This document shows, one piece after another, positions 12,493 to 20,627 of a DNA stretch of 24,879 bases. Numbering within the stretch: position 1 is the stretch's first letter; every line of letters begins with the position of its first letter. The notes below the pieces were generated by a model, which made no database searches, was not told the origin of the DNA, and saw nothing but the letters and a program-made list of their open reading frames with translations. The stretch spans positions 1-24,879 of the forward strand of contig CAYTPE010000010.1 in NCBI GenBank assembly GCA_964439885.1, given 5' to 3'. The position numbers and the translations under genes were made by a program. This DNA is from CAYTPE01 sp964439885 (GTDB lineage: Bacteria; Patescibacteriota; Patescibacteriia; Magasanikbacterales; GWA2-37-8).

Positions 12493-14181
12493 ATGCTCAC
12501 ACTCAATGAAAAAATTTTGAAGAAAATTTTGCTGGAGGGTAATTATGTCACCGCGGAGGTTCTCGAAAAAGCGCAACAAACAGCCCAATCCAGTAAAATA
12601 CCAATCGTGGACTTCCTACTGAAGGAAGGAATTATTCGTAAACAACTTTTGGGCCAAGCCATAGCCGACCAGGCGCGCGTCCCCTATTCCGACCTTGAGT
12701 ACGATCGCCCCACGAAAGAAAAAATTCTTTTAATCCCGGAAGAAATAGCCAAAAAATTTAGCGTCGTTTTGTTTGACATAAAGCCGGACGAAGTTGTCGT
12801 AGCTACCGATAACCCTTTCAAAAAAAATCTCAAAGAAACGCTCAGTTCATTGTTTCCCGATAAAACCATTACCATCACCTTTGCTTTACCATCCGATATT
12901 GAAGCAAATTTTATTTTTTATCAAAAATCCATCGCGACGCGCTTTTCCAAAATTATGAACGAGCGCGAGCACATCGCACCGGAAATTTTAGATGAAATAT
13001 TCTCCGACGCGCTCGTCTACCATGCTTCCGACATCCACTTCGAACCCCAGCCAACAGAAGTCGTAGTACGCTTTCGTATCGACGGCGTGCTGCACGAAGT
13101 TGGGCGTCTCCCGAAAGAATATTACGAAAATATTATTAACCGAATAAAAGTACAAAGCCGCTTGCGTATCGATGAACATTTTGCCGCTCAGGACGGCTCG
13201 CTCCGATACCAAAAAGGAGATACGATGGTGGACATGCGTACGTCCATCGTCCCCACTATCGAAGGGGAAAAAATTGTGCTGCGCGTTTTGGCTTCGTATT
13301 TGGAGGGCTTCACGCTTACGCACTTAGGTCTCTCTCCCGAATACCAAGAGCTATTGCAAAAAGCGGCGCGCAAACCGTTTGGGATGATACTCGTGACAGG
13401 GCCAACCGGCTCGGGCAAAACGACCACCTTATACGCCGTACTGAAGTTGCTCAACCAGCCGGAAGTCAACATTACCACTATCGAAGATCCGGTTGAATAT
13501 AAAGTAAACGGTGTCAACCAAATCCAAGTGAATCAACAAACGAACCTTACCTTCGCAAATGGCTTGCGTTCCATTGTTCGCCAAGACCCCAATATTATAT
13601 TGGTGGGAGAAATTCGTGATGTGGAAACGGCTGAGATTGCCGTCAACGCCGCACTCACTGGCCATCTCCTTATTTCCACATTTCATGCCAACGACGCCGC
13701 TACGGCAGTGCCGCGATTACTCGACATGAAAATTGAACCATTTTTACTGGCCTCTACCTTGCAGGTTATTATCGCCCAACGTTTAGTGCGAAATATTTGC
13801 GAACACTGTCGGCACAGCGTCACGCTCCAAAAGGGTGACCCTCGCCTCTTCAAGTACGAACAATTTTTTGTGCAGGAAAAGGTGACGCTCTTTGAAGGTA
13901 AAAAATGCGAAACATGCAACTTCACCGGATACAAGGGCCGCACCGCCATTTTTGAATTTATTGTTATGTCGCCCGAATTGCAGGCCCTCGTTGTACAAAA
14001 CCCGTCGGCACAGCAGATTTGGCAACTTGCCCGCTCGCAAGGAGCGCGCTCGATGTTTGAAGACGGCTTAGAAAAAGTCAAACTGGGTATCACGACCCTT
14101 GAGGAACTGCTGCGCGTTGCAGAACCGCCAGCAACGCTCCGGCCCCCAACGACTGGTGAGACTAATTTTTTTGCCAAATAA
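12493..14181 (+). CDS. pilB: Type IV pilus assembly ATPase PilB (GspE/PulE family)
   Basis: From ATG 12493 the protein has 562 residues, the usual length. An N-terminal MshEN-type domain (about 8-145, 'VTAEVLEKAQQ', 'LGQAIADQARVPYSDL') comes first. Then follow the Asp box 'ASDIHFEP' (178-185), Walker A 'GPTGSGKTT' (303-311), Walker B 'IILVGEIRD' (368-376), the His box 'TGHLLISTFHAND' (389-401), and a zinc site C436-x2-C439 / C472-x2-C475. It is the cytoplasmic hexameric motor that drives pilin polymerisation through PilC. It heads the operon. No retraction ATPase PilT or prepilin peptidase PilD is seen in this window. The C-terminal 20 residues are Pro/Thr-rich and probably disordered. Confidence 0.95.
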   Translation: MLTLNEKILKKILLEGNYVTAEVLEKAQQTAQSSKIPIVDFLLKEGIIRKQLLGQAIADQARVPYSDLEYDRPTKEKILLIPEEIAKKFSVVLFDIKPDEVVVATDNPFKKNLKETLSSLFPDKTITITFALPSDIEANFIFYQKSIATRFSKIMNEREHIAPEILDEIFSDALVYHASDIHFEPQPTEVVVRFRIDGVLHEVGRLPKEYYENIINRIKVQSRLRIDEHFAAQDGSLRYQKGDTMVDMRTSIVPTIEGEKIVLRVLASYLEGFTLTHLGLSPEYQELLQKAARKPFGMILVTGPTGSGKTTTLYAVLKLLNQPEVNITTIEDPVEYKVNGVNQIQVNQQTNLTFANGLRSIVRQDPNIILVGEIRDVETAEIAVNAALTGHLLISTFHANDAATAVPRLLDMKIEPFLLASTLQVIIAQRLVRNICEHCRHSVTLQKGDPRLFKYEQFFVQEKVTLFEGKKCETCNFTGYKGRTAIFEFIVMSPELQALVVQNPSAQQIWQLARSQGARSMFEDGLEKVKLGITTLEELLRVAEPPATLRPPTTGETNFFAK

Positions 14182-14205
14182 AATAGTTCCCGCAACGATT
14201 ATTGT

Positions 14206-15513
14206 ATGACAGTTATATCGGCAAAAAAACAGGACCACGTAAAAGGCCGCTCCCGACGGCTTATTTTTGGCATCAAAAAGGATCGCGATTATTTTATTGA
14301 AAATTTAAGCATGCTCATCTCCTCGGGCATGGGCATTATAGCCGCGTTTGACACGATCGTGCTTGAACTCAAAACCAAAAAAATGCGCGCCCTTTTTTTG
14401 CGGGTACGCGACGAGATAGCGGGCGGCTCTCCTCTCTGGCGCGCACTCCATTCAACCCGCCTTTTTACCGAGCACACCATTACACTGATACGCATTGGCG
14501 AAAGTTCAGGAAGGTTGGCGGAGAATTTACAGGTTATCGGTGAGCAGCATGAGAAAAGCCGGGTATTCAAGTCGAAATTACGCTCGGCCATGATATACCC
14601 CATGCTCGTGCTCATTTTGACTATCGTAATCGGCATTAACATCGCATGGTTTATTCTACCTAAGTTGGCTTTGGTGTTCAGCCAAATGAACATCGCGCTT
14701 CCGGCGATCACGCGTTTCCTCATCTATACTGGAATTTTTTTGAATACGTATGGTTCGGTGGTGGTTCCGGTCGGAATTATCACGTGTGGAGGTATTTTTT
14801 ATTTTATTTTCTACTTTCCCAAAACTCGTTTTGTCGGGCAACATATTCTCTTTTTATTTTCCGATATACGTCGTTTGATTCAAGAGATGGAACTTACGAA
14901 ATTCGGATATCTCACCGGTTCACTGCTCGGCGCCGGGCTACAGATAAACGAAGTGCTGAGCCTGGTGAGCGAGGAAACATCATTTATAAAGTACAAAAAA
15001 ATGTATCTGGAGCTCAAAGCTTTGATCGAAGAAGGTAATTCTTTTAAAAAAAGCTTTGCCGCGATTAAAAATATTCGCCTGCTGATTCCGGCGCCAACGC
15101 AACAGATGATCGTCGCGGCCGAACAGTCGGGGACGCTCGCCAAAGCATTTACCAAAATGAGCGCAAACTTCGAAACCAAAATCGATGCCACAACGAAAAA
15201 TCTCACCGTTGTGGTAGAGCCATTTTTACTCGTGGTAGTGTGGCTGGGGGTGATGTCGGTGGCGCTTGGCGTGATTATGCCGATTTACAGCCTGATAGGA
15301 AATTTTGACGTAGCGTCACACAGTACTCCCCAGCAAATATCGGCTGTTGAAACAAAGAATCTTACGGTGAAACCGACTCGTACCTTTATCTCGACGAGTT
15401 CACCGGTGATGGCCGAGTCTACCTCCACAGCTAGCACAACACCGCTTGAAGCGACTACCACCACACGGTGGAATGCGCAGACAAGCACTTTATACACAAC
15501 CTCCACGCCATGA
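14206..15513 (+). CDS. pilC: Type IV pilus inner-membrane platform protein PilC (GspF family)
   Basis: 435 residues with two T2SSF domains: residues 25-150 ('MLISSGMGIIAAFD', 'IRIGESSGRLAENL') and 230-355 ('LTGSLLGAGLQINEVLSLV', 'AAEQSGTLAKAF'). The membrane helices are at about 130-155, 180-203 and 337-362. This protein couples the PilB motor to the growing pilus base. After the last helix there is an extra tail of about 70 residues (366-435) that is very rich in Ser and Thr, unlike usual PilC proteins, which end soon after the helix. The last codon overlaps the next gene in ATGA (15510-15513), so translation is coupled. The gene starts 24 bases after pilB. Confidence 0.93.
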   Translation: MTVISAKKQDHVKGRSRRLIFGIKKDRDYFIENLSMLISSGMGIIAAFDTIVLELKTKKMRALFLRVRDEIAGGSPLWRALHSTRLFTEHTITLIRIGESSGRLAENLQVIGEQHEKSRVFKSKLRSAMIYPMLVLILTIVIGINIAWFILPKLALVFSQMNIALPAITRFLIYTGIFLNTYGSVVVPVGIITCGGIFYFIFYFPKTRFVGQHILFLFSDIRRLIQEMELTKFGYLTGSLLGAGLQINEVLSLVSEETSFIKYKKMYLELKALIEEGNSFKKSFAAIKNIRLLIPAPTQQMIVAAEQSGTLAKAFTKMSANFETKIDATTKNLTVVVEPFLLVVVWLGVMSVALGVIMPIYSLIGNFDVASHSTPQQISAVETKNLTVKPTRTFISTSSPVMAESTSTASTTPLEATTTTRWNAQTSTLYTTSTP

Positions 15514-15983
15514 CAGGTCGAATTCATAGCACAGAAAAGAAACACGATCGCGCGCAGGGATTTACGCTTATCGAAATTATTTTGGATATTGCATTTATTG
15601 CTATTATTTTTTCACTTTCGGTACCACTTTATCAAAGCTACTACGCGCGGGGCCAATTGAATACCGCGGTAGAAACGTTTAGTCACGCGCTCTACCGCGC
15701 GCAGTCTTTTGCCATGATGGGCAAATCGGACGCCGCGTGGGGTGTTAAAGTAAATACCAGCAGCATCGTTGTTTTCGCCGGACAAAACTACCAATCACGC
15801 GATGTTGACCAAGATGAAATTTCCGACATCTCATCAAATCTCGCTGTTTCGGGCGTGCGTGAAATTGTGTTTTCCAAACTGAACGGTATTCCTGATGTTT
15901 ATGGTACGAGTACGTTTGAAACAGCTAATATGAGTGAGGAGCGAACTATTACCGTGACCCCCCTTGGGATAGTCAATTATTGA
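15510..15983 (+). CDS. Type IV prepilin-like minor pilin (GspH/FimT-like)
   Basis: The start is ATG 15510, overlapping the pilC stop. The protein has 157 residues. The leader of 17 residues ends at G17, followed by FTLIE with the conserved Glu at +5 (Glu22), then a hydrophobic helix to about residue 45. This is a class III signal peptide cleaved by a prepilin peptidase. The globular part has 'FSHALYRAQSFAMMGKSDAAWGVKV', the pattern of GspH/FimT pseudopilins. It likely forms part of the tip or priming complex of the pilus. It is followed after 3 bases by another minor pilin. Confidence 0.85.
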   Translation: MTGRIHSTEKKHDRAQGFTLIEIILDIAFIAIIFSLSVPLYQSYYARGQLNTAVETFSHALYRAQSFAMMGKSDAAWGVKVNTSSIVVFAGQNYQSRDVDQDEISDISSNLAVSGVREIVFSKLNGIPDVYGTSTFETANMSEERTITVTPLGIVNY

Positions 15984-15986
15984 CGT

Positions 15987-16412
15987 ATGTTCACAGGCAC
16001 AGCACAGCCTAATAAAGGTTTTTCTCTAGTCGAAGCGGTCCTGGCCGGCGCCCTTTTGGGCATACTCACGACGGGAATATTGGGAATTGTATGGTATGGC
16101 GAGCAGTCGATCGCCGAAGCAGGCAACCGAAACAGGGCGATTTTTTTGGCAGACGAGGCTCTCGAAGCGGTCCGCAGTATACAGGATGCGAATTTTAACG
16201 ATGTAACGGCAGGAACCCATGGCCTATCGGTACAAAACCATGTCTGGACATTTTCCGGGGTTAGTGATGCCACTGATATTTTTTCACGAAAAGTCACTGT
16301 TCATGATATAGACGCAAACCACAAAGAAATTTCCGCTTCCGTCGAGTGGTCTGTTCATGGAAAGTATTTTACCCAGATTACAGCCACCACATCACTGACG
16401 CGATGGCACTAA
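15987..16412 (+). CDS. Type IV prepilin-like minor pilin (PilV/GspI-like)
   Basis: 141 residues. The 11-residue leader ends in G11, followed by FSLVEA with Glu16 at +5 and a helix to about residue 35. 'AIFLADEALEAVRSIQDANF' (51-70) is typical of PilV-like minor pilins, where a Glu- and Ala-rich helix follows the membrane helix. The C-terminal half is a small beta domain ending in 'TSLTRWH'. It follows the FimT-like gene by 3 bases, and its TAA stop shares a base with the next start (TAATG). Confidence 0.8.
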   Translation: MFTGTAQPNKGFSLVEAVLAGALLGILTTGILGIVWYGEQSIAEAGNRNRAIFLADEALEAVRSIQDANFNDVTAGTHGLSVQNHVWTFSGVSDATDIFSRKVTVHDIDANHKEISASVEWSVHGKYFTQITATTSLTRWH

Positions 16413-16927
16413 TGAACAGTATGAATAAAAACGGCTTCACCCTTATCGAATTATTGCTCTATAGCGCTGTTTCTGTCACTATTATTTTGGCGACTTCAGC
16501 CTTGTACGCAACCATCATGCAGGTACACCTCAAAACTCAAACCATCGCCACGGTAGAAGAGCAGGGAGCCCACATAGCACTCGTGATGACACAAACCATT
16601 CGTAACGCGCGGCGCATTGCTACGCCCACTCCGGCCACCGAAGACGTGGTGCTACAGGCCACCATGAATGATCCGAATGTTGATCCTACCATTTTTCGTT
16701 TGGTGAATGGAACACTCATCGTTTCTCAAGGTAAACACAACTCGGAAGCATTGAATAATACTCGTGTAGCAATCACTGATCTCACGTTTCAAAACGCATC
16801 GCCGTCAGCACAATTCGACAGTATTAAAATGCAATTCACGGTGATGCGAACGAGCACGGAAGCGCGCAACGAGTTTTCGTATAGCAAAACGTTCTCTGCC
16901 ACTGCTTCGATACGTACGAAACGATAA
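16412..16927 (+). CDS. Type IV prepilin-like minor pilin (PilW/GspJ-like)
   Basis: I chose ATG 16412, which overlaps the previous stop by one base and gives a normal short leader (MNSMNKNG|FTLIE, Glu13 at +5). In-frame ATGs at 16403 and 16421 are also possible. The protein has 171 residues with a hydrophobic helix to about residue 38. 'TIATVEEQGAHIALVMTQTI' then starts the helix-beta domain seen in PilW/GspJ proteins. The rest is beta-rich and Thr-rich. It probably belongs to the same tip complex as its neighbours. Confidence 0.8.
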   Translation: MNSMNKNGFTLIELLLYSAVSVTIILATSALYATIMQVHLKTQTIATVEEQGAHIALVMTQTIRNARRIATPTPATEDVVLQATMNDPNVDPTIFRLVNGTLIVSQGKHNSEALNNTRVAITDLTFQNASPSAQFDSIKMQFTVMRTSTEARNEFSYSKTFSATASIRTKR

Positions 16928-17374
16928 ATGAGTCATATGTTATTACTTTGCAAAAATAGTACGAAATGGTATACTAAAAATCAGCCACGTGGTTACATCA
17001 CTTTAATGGGCGTACTGATTGTGGGAGGGGTGAGCACACTTATTTCTCTTTCACTCGCGCTCCTCGGAACTGATTTTTTACGAACCAGCCAGACATTGAC
17101 CGATTCGGTGCGTGCTCGAGCCGTGGCTGACGCCTGCGCCGAGGACGCGCTGCTAGCCATGCGGGATTTTCCTACTTCCACCACGCATGGTTCCCTCTCG
17201 ATGGATTCCGAATCATGCACGTACGACAGTGCCGCGCTCGGAAACAACGTCTACACAGCGCTTGTTCGTGGTTCAGCAGGGAGCGTCAGTAAAAAACTGG
17301 AGGTCGTCTTTACAAGCATTAGCTCGACGGTGGAACTGACACAATGGCATGAAGTAGCCGATTTTAATTACTAA
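16928..17374 (+). CDS. Pilus assembly PilX-like protein with non-canonical pilin motif
   Basis: 148 residues, starting directly after the previous stop (TAA ATG). After a long 22-residue leader the processing motif is G22|YITLM, so Met27 stands at +5 where pilins have Glu. A hydrophobic helix (26-48, 'VLIVGGVSTLISLSLALLG') follows, then 'VRARAVADACAEDALLAMRD', the pattern of PilX/GspK-type proteins, which often lack Glu5 and cap the pilus tip. Cys72 and Cys98 may form a disulfide. It is fourth in the minor pilin set. A promoter-like sequence lies inside its first codons. Confidence 0.7.
   Translation: MSHMLLLCKNSTKWYTKNQPRGYITLMGVLIVGGVSTLISLSLALLGTDFLRTSQTLTDSVRARAVADACAEDALLAMRDFPTSTTHGSLSMDSESCTYDSAALGNNVYTALVRGSAGSVSKKLEVVFTSISSTVELTQWHEVADFNY
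16948..16975 (+). promoter_or_regulatory. Possible internal promoter for the major pilin gene
   Basis: TTGCAA (16948-16953), 16 bases, TATACT (16970-16975) preceded by TGG, inside the 5' end of the PilX-like gene. The -10 block is the same as at 12453-12461 and 23117-23125. It could give extra transcription of the pilin gene at 17394. Confidence 0.35.
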
Positions 17375-17393
17375 TATCGTTTTTTAAATACGT

Positions 17394-17867
17394 ATGAAAC
17401 ACTTGTTTTTTTCTTCAAAAAACACACGCGGGTTCACCTTATTGGAAATACTTTTGGTGATTGCGATGATCGCGATTTTGGCTGGAATCGTTATCTTGGC
17501 AATCAACCCTGCCAAACAATTGGCCGAAGCACGAAACGCGCAACGTCGTTCGGATGTGAACGCGATCATGAATGCTGTGTATCAATACCTTATCGATACG
17601 GGCAGTCTACCTCCTTCTATCGGCTTACAAGGTCAGGAAATTTGTCGCACGGACATTGGGGCTTTTTGCCAAAACCTAGTCGACCTTTCAATTTTAACCG
17701 TTGATCAAAAATATCTCACGGTACTACCTCGAGACCCCAACCCAAATAGTAATTGCGCCAATGAAGCTAATAGCACGTGCTACCTCATCGTGAAGAACGA
17801 ATTTGGTCATGTCACCGTTTCGGCACCTTACGCAGAAAATGGAGCGACCATATATATCACACGCTAG
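17394..17867 (+). CDS. Major type IV pilin (PilA/PilE-like)
   Basis: 157 residues. The leader MKHLFFSSKNTRG ends at G13, then FTLLE with Glu18 at +5. The first part is the classic pilin helix: 'MIAILAGIVILAINPAKQLAEARNAQRRSDVNAIMNAV' in order (quoted here as a pattern at 25-62). 'YLIDTGSLPP' at 65-74 is typical of Patescibacterial pilins. Four Cys (84, 92, 121, 129) could form two disulfides. Of the five prepilin-like genes this is the only one with a full canonical N-terminal helix and a C-terminal disulfide-type domain, so it is the best candidate for the main fibre subunit. Confidence 0.85.
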   Translation: MKHLFFSSKNTRGFTLLEILLVIAMIAILAGIVILAINPAKQLAEARNAQRRSDVNAIMNAVYQYLIDTGSLPPSIGLQGQEICRTDIGAFCQNLVDLSILTVDQKYLTVLPRDPNPNSNCANEANSTCYLIVKNEFGHVTVSAPYAENGATIYITR

Positions 17868-17916
17868 GCATATATACCAATAACACCTCTTTCCAGAACT
17901 AAGAGTGCGTCTTTAC

Positions 17917-17945
17917 TTGCTTTTTTTCTTGTTTCAGCGTACACT
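17917..17945 (+). promoter_or_regulatory. Promoter for the zinc-ribbon gene
   Basis: TTGCTT (17917-17922), 17 bases, TACACT (17940-17945). It leaves a leader of about 22 bases to ATG 17974 and shows that the longer open frame beginning at 17905 is not all coding. Confidence 0.55.
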
Positions 17946-17973
17946 AGGCGTCTTAAGCATAACCGTAACATTT

Positions 17974-18441
17974 ATGGGAAGTTTCAAATCATTCGGTAAA
18001 CGAGGTTTTGGGGGAGGCAAACGTGAATTTGGCGGTGGCCAGGGTAGTGGCGACAAAGCCTTTATGTACCAGGCTACGTGCGCTGAATGTGGCAAACCAT
18101 GCGAAGTGCCCTTTAAGCCAACAGGCGAACGTCCGGTGTATTGCAAAGAGTGTTTTGCGTCACGTCGAAGTAGCGACAGCGGCAACCACAGGGAAGGAAA
18201 AATCTTTGGTAAACCACAGTTCCGCGAAGAGAGACCGCGCTTCCAAAATACCGTTCCCGCCGGTATCTCGACCGCTCAACTAGTTGAACTTAACGCTAAG
18301 CTCGATCGTATAATCAACGCGCTCGCCAAATACGAAAGCGCACCTCCCACCGCGCCAGCAAGTGAGTCGCCAAAAAAAGAAACTAAAACAAGCAAGGCAA
18401 AAAAAGCAGTAAAGAAAGCTACTGGAAAAAAGAAAAAATAA
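17974..18441 (+). CDS. CxxC zinc-ribbon protein with basic tail (155 aa)
   Basis: The start is ATG 17974, downstream of the promoter. A Gly/Phe/Lys-rich segment (residues 3-26) leads into a four-Cys zinc site C36-x2-C39 ... C57-x2-C60, with an extra Cys43. The spacing 'CAECGKPCEVPF', then 'RPVYCKEC', is the CxxC zinc-binding motif found in many Patescibacteria. Residues 96-121 form a short helix ('LVELNAKLDRIINALAKYE'), and the end is Ala/Lys-rich (about 12 Lys in the last 25). Binding of RNA or DNA is plausible from the charge. Function unknown. It has its own promoter and terminator, so it is probably a single-gene unit. Confidence 0.8.
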   Translation: MGSFKSFGKRGFGGGKREFGGGQGSGDKAFMYQATCAECGKPCEVPFKPTGERPVYCKECFASRRSSDSGNHREGKIFGKPQFREERPRFQNTVPAGISTAQLVELNAKLDRIINALAKYESAPPTAPASESPKKETKTSKAKKAVKKATGKKKK

Positions 18442-18445
18442 AACC

Positions 18446-18471
18446 AAAAAACAGCCTTACGGCTGTTTTTT
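18446..18471. terminator. Bidirectional terminator
   Basis: AAAAAACAGCC (18446-18456) pairs perfectly with GGCTGTTTTTT (18461-18471) around loop TTAC. It lies between the ends of the convergent zinc-ribbon and glycosyltransferase genes. Confidence 0.85.
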
Positions 18472-18485
18472 AATTAAAAAATACT

Positions 18486-19805
18486 CTAGAGCAACTGATG
18501 ATTCTTCCCAGGCTGTTTACCCCGAAACACGACATCTCTCATATTGGCTACGCCAAATTGGCGACCGTCGAGAAAACCGGACATGGCGGCTTCAGCAAGC
18601 CAACCGGAGTTAACCCAGTCGAACAGCCACTCATCGGTATAGCGAGCGTCTTGCGCGGAGATGCCGGCGCCAACGGTTTTGAGCCAGGTGCGATTGTATA
18701 CTTCCTGTGAGCCAAGTGATGGTGCCATGATGATAGGCAAACCAAGCGCCGAATAGAAGACAAGCTCGCTTGGCTTCGTCCAAAAAATATCGGTAGAACG
18801 CAGTGCTATATTTAGCTCCTTAAAATAATCTTCTTTGTCCAGAGCGAAAATAACGCGTAGATTCTCCCCTACCACTTCGGTCAATTGCTGTTTTTTTATC
18901 TGTTCTTTAAAATAACAATACACGTCGTTTCTGGTGCCGGCAACCAGATTCAGATTAATTTCACTTTTGAGTAATTTCTGTTTGAGACTTGCCAAAATAT
19001 GGCCAGCAATAGCGCGCTGCGCACCAGCTCCACCCACGGCGAACGTGAGCGTGAGTGGATGATGATGTCGTTCGGTAAGGTGTAAATTTTTTATGAACTC
19101 TTTGGCGGTGCTACCGTACTTTTTACGGTACCGTTTTTCAGGATCAAGATTGATTACCCGTTCGGCTAAATCTTGTTTTAAAATTTTTAGATCGTCACCC
19201 ATGTTTTCTTCGGGCAAAGGAAAGCCGGTGAGAAAAATACGATCTTCACGTACACCGTACTCTTTGAGCCGTTCCACCACTCGTGTGCATGGTGCCAAAA
19301 ATTTAAGCCGACTCTTGTGTGGGTTAAGGGGTACCCAGGTACGACTAATGTCGCTATCACATACCACCACGTAAATATCATTTTTAAATTTATGCTCTTC
19401 GGCCATGAAGGCAACAGTAAAAAAGGTGGTAATAAGAGGAATGTCTTCGGTATTTAAATAGGTAATAAGGTCTCGCCCAAATCCGCGGCGGATGAGGTAG
19501 TACATTTGCCTGAGCTGCATGTTGGGTGCCGACAGATCACGGCGTGGATAATATGGGTCTATCTGTTGAAACTTATCGAGCGCCGCGAAAACTGCCCCAC
19601 CAATAAGCGGGAGCGTGCTCATCTGCGAAAAAAATTCGTACACCATTCGACTGCTCTTCCACGTACGAAAATCTTTTTTAGGAATACCTTCGTAATTATT
19701 GGCAATAACGACTTTGCCCGTTGGGGAAAAATGGCGCAGTGGATATGCCGCCCGCTGATGGCCATAGCCCATGTCCACCGCTACCACCCATGCTTTGTCC
19801 TCCAT
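18486..19805 (-). CDS. GT-B glycosyltransferase, MGDG synthase / MurG-like
   Basis: 439 residues. The N-terminal motif 'DMGYGHQRAA' (11-20) is the GxGH loop of MGDG-synthase and processive lipid glycosyltransferases. The C-terminal Rossmann half begins with 'TFAVGGAGAQRA' (254-265) and has the donor-binding 'TKPSELVFYSALGLPIIMAP' (343-362, with Glu347 the likely nucleotide-sugar contact), as in family GT28. These enzymes move a sugar from UDP-sugar to a lipid acceptor at the inner face of the membrane. Acceptor and sugar are not readable; a glycolipid of the envelope is the likely product. It ends at the bidirectional terminator and has its own promoter inside the upstream gap. Confidence 0.75.
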   Translation of the reverse strand: MEDKAWVVAVDMGYGHQRAAYPLRHFSPTGKVVIANNYEGIPKKDFRTWKSSRMVYEFFSQMSTLPLIGGAVFAALDKFQQIDPYYPRRDLSAPNMQLRQMYYLIRRGFGRDLITYLNTEDIPLITTFFTVAFMAEEHKFKNDIYVVVCDSDISRTWVPLNPHKSRLKFLAPCTRVVERLKEYGVREDRIFLTGFPLPEENMGDDLKILKQDLAERVINLDPEKRYRKKYGSTAKEFIKNLHLTERHHHPLTLTFAVGGAGAQRAIAGHILASLKQKLLKSEINLNLVAGTRNDVYCYFKEQIKKQQLTEVVGENLRVIFALDKEDYFKELNIALRSTDIFWTKPSELVFYSALGLPIIMAPSLGSQEVYNRTWLKTVGAGISAQDARYTDEWLFDWVNSGWLAEAAMSGFLDGRQFGVANMRDVVFRGKQPGKNHQLL

Positions 19806-19832
19806 AGAAGAGAGTAATTAAAAGATACGTGT

Positions 19833-19861
19833 AGTATAGCTTAGTTTTTGTTATTTTTAAA
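19833..19861 (-). promoter_or_regulatory. Promoter for the glycosyltransferase gene
   Basis: On the minus strand TTTAAA (19856-19861), 17 bases, TATACT (19833-19838). It overlaps the stop of the upstream methyltransferase gene; the leader to ATG 19805 is about 20 bases. Confidence 0.5.
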
Positions 19862-20551
19862 CCGTTTATTGCGCGCTAAAAAAAATCCCATGCTTGTATC
19901 AAAGCGCGAAGGGAATGTTTGCACGCCAAATCCCCGTTCGCGCAAACCGCGTTCGAGCTCACTCACTTTTCTACCAGAAATAGTATGATATTCCATTACC
20001 ACCAAGCGAATTTTACTCCACACATCCTCATCGACCGTATCAATTATTTCGTACTCCCCTCCTTCAATATCCATTTTGAGCACATCAATACTCTCAATAT
20101 GATGTTCGGCAATAATATCAGCCAAGCTTTTGGCAGCTACGCGCATCGTAGAGCCCCCAGCCACACCACTCACACGTGCGAGTTCATGATTATGGCTGTC
20201 TTCGGCAACCAGAAGCGCCCGTGAACCACTGGTACCGGCTACTGCGGCGGGTACGAGCGATACCAAAGCAATATTATTTAATCTCATATGCTGCTCAAAG
20301 GCGTGGATGTTGTGTGGCTCTGGTTCCACGGCCACAATTGGCACGGTTGGATTCAAAGCGCGCGCATACAAGGTAAAAAAACCTCGATGGGCGCCAACAT
20401 CAAGCACGCATTGTCTAGCGTTTTTGATTGCTTCTTCGACCGCACGATATTCTCTGACAACAAAAATTTCATTGGCAACACTTTCGTCCGCCTCATCCTG
20501 AATTTTAACCTGCCAAGCGTGGCCATTGAGCGAAAGAGTTCTATTTTGCAT
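19841..20551 (-). CDS. FkbM-family methyltransferase
   Basis: The start is ATG 20551, 18 bases after the -10; a longer open frame to 20644 would run through the promoter. 236 residues. The SAM-binding motif I is 'LDVGAHRGFFT' (50-60), followed by 'VAVEPEPHNIHAF' (74-86) and 'IDVLKMDIEGGEYEII' (155-170), the signature of the FkbM family (Methyltransf_21). These enzymes O-methylate sugars, polyketides or other small molecules. Given the envelope genes around it, a cell-surface glycan is the likely target, but nothing proves it. The last residues are Lys/Asn-rich ('NKRFKNNKN'). Confidence 0.85.
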   Translation of the reverse strand: MQNRTLSLNGHAWQVKIQDEADESVANEIFVVREYRAVEEAIKNARQCVLDVGAHRGFFTLYARALNPTVPIVAVEPEPHNIHAFEQHMRLNNIALVSLVPAAVAGTSGSRALLVAEDSHNHELARVSGVAGGSTMRVAAKSLADIIAEHHIESIDVLKMDIEGGEYEIIDTVDEDVWSKIRLVVMEYHTISGRKVSELERGLRERGFGVQTFPSRFDTSMGFFLARNKRFKNNKN

Positions 20552-20569
20552 AAATAAAAATGCGCACCT

Positions 20570-20578
20570 AGTATAGCA
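20570..20578 (-). promoter_or_regulatory. Extended -10 promoter for the FkbM gene
   Basis: On the minus strand TGC TATACT (20570-20578). The -35 region 17 bases upstream is poor, which is usual for extended -10 promoters. The leader would be about 11 bases. Confidence 0.45.
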
Positions 20579-20627
20579 CATATTGATGCTTCGGACCAGT
20601 TTTTGCAACAAATGAATAAGTGACCAA

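Noticed and set aside
18008..18283. Out-of-frame ORF of 91 codons over the zinc-ribbon gene.
   Set aside because: The frame of the zinc-ribbon gene has a clear CxxC pair, a promoter and a terminator that fit; the other frame has no recognisable pattern.
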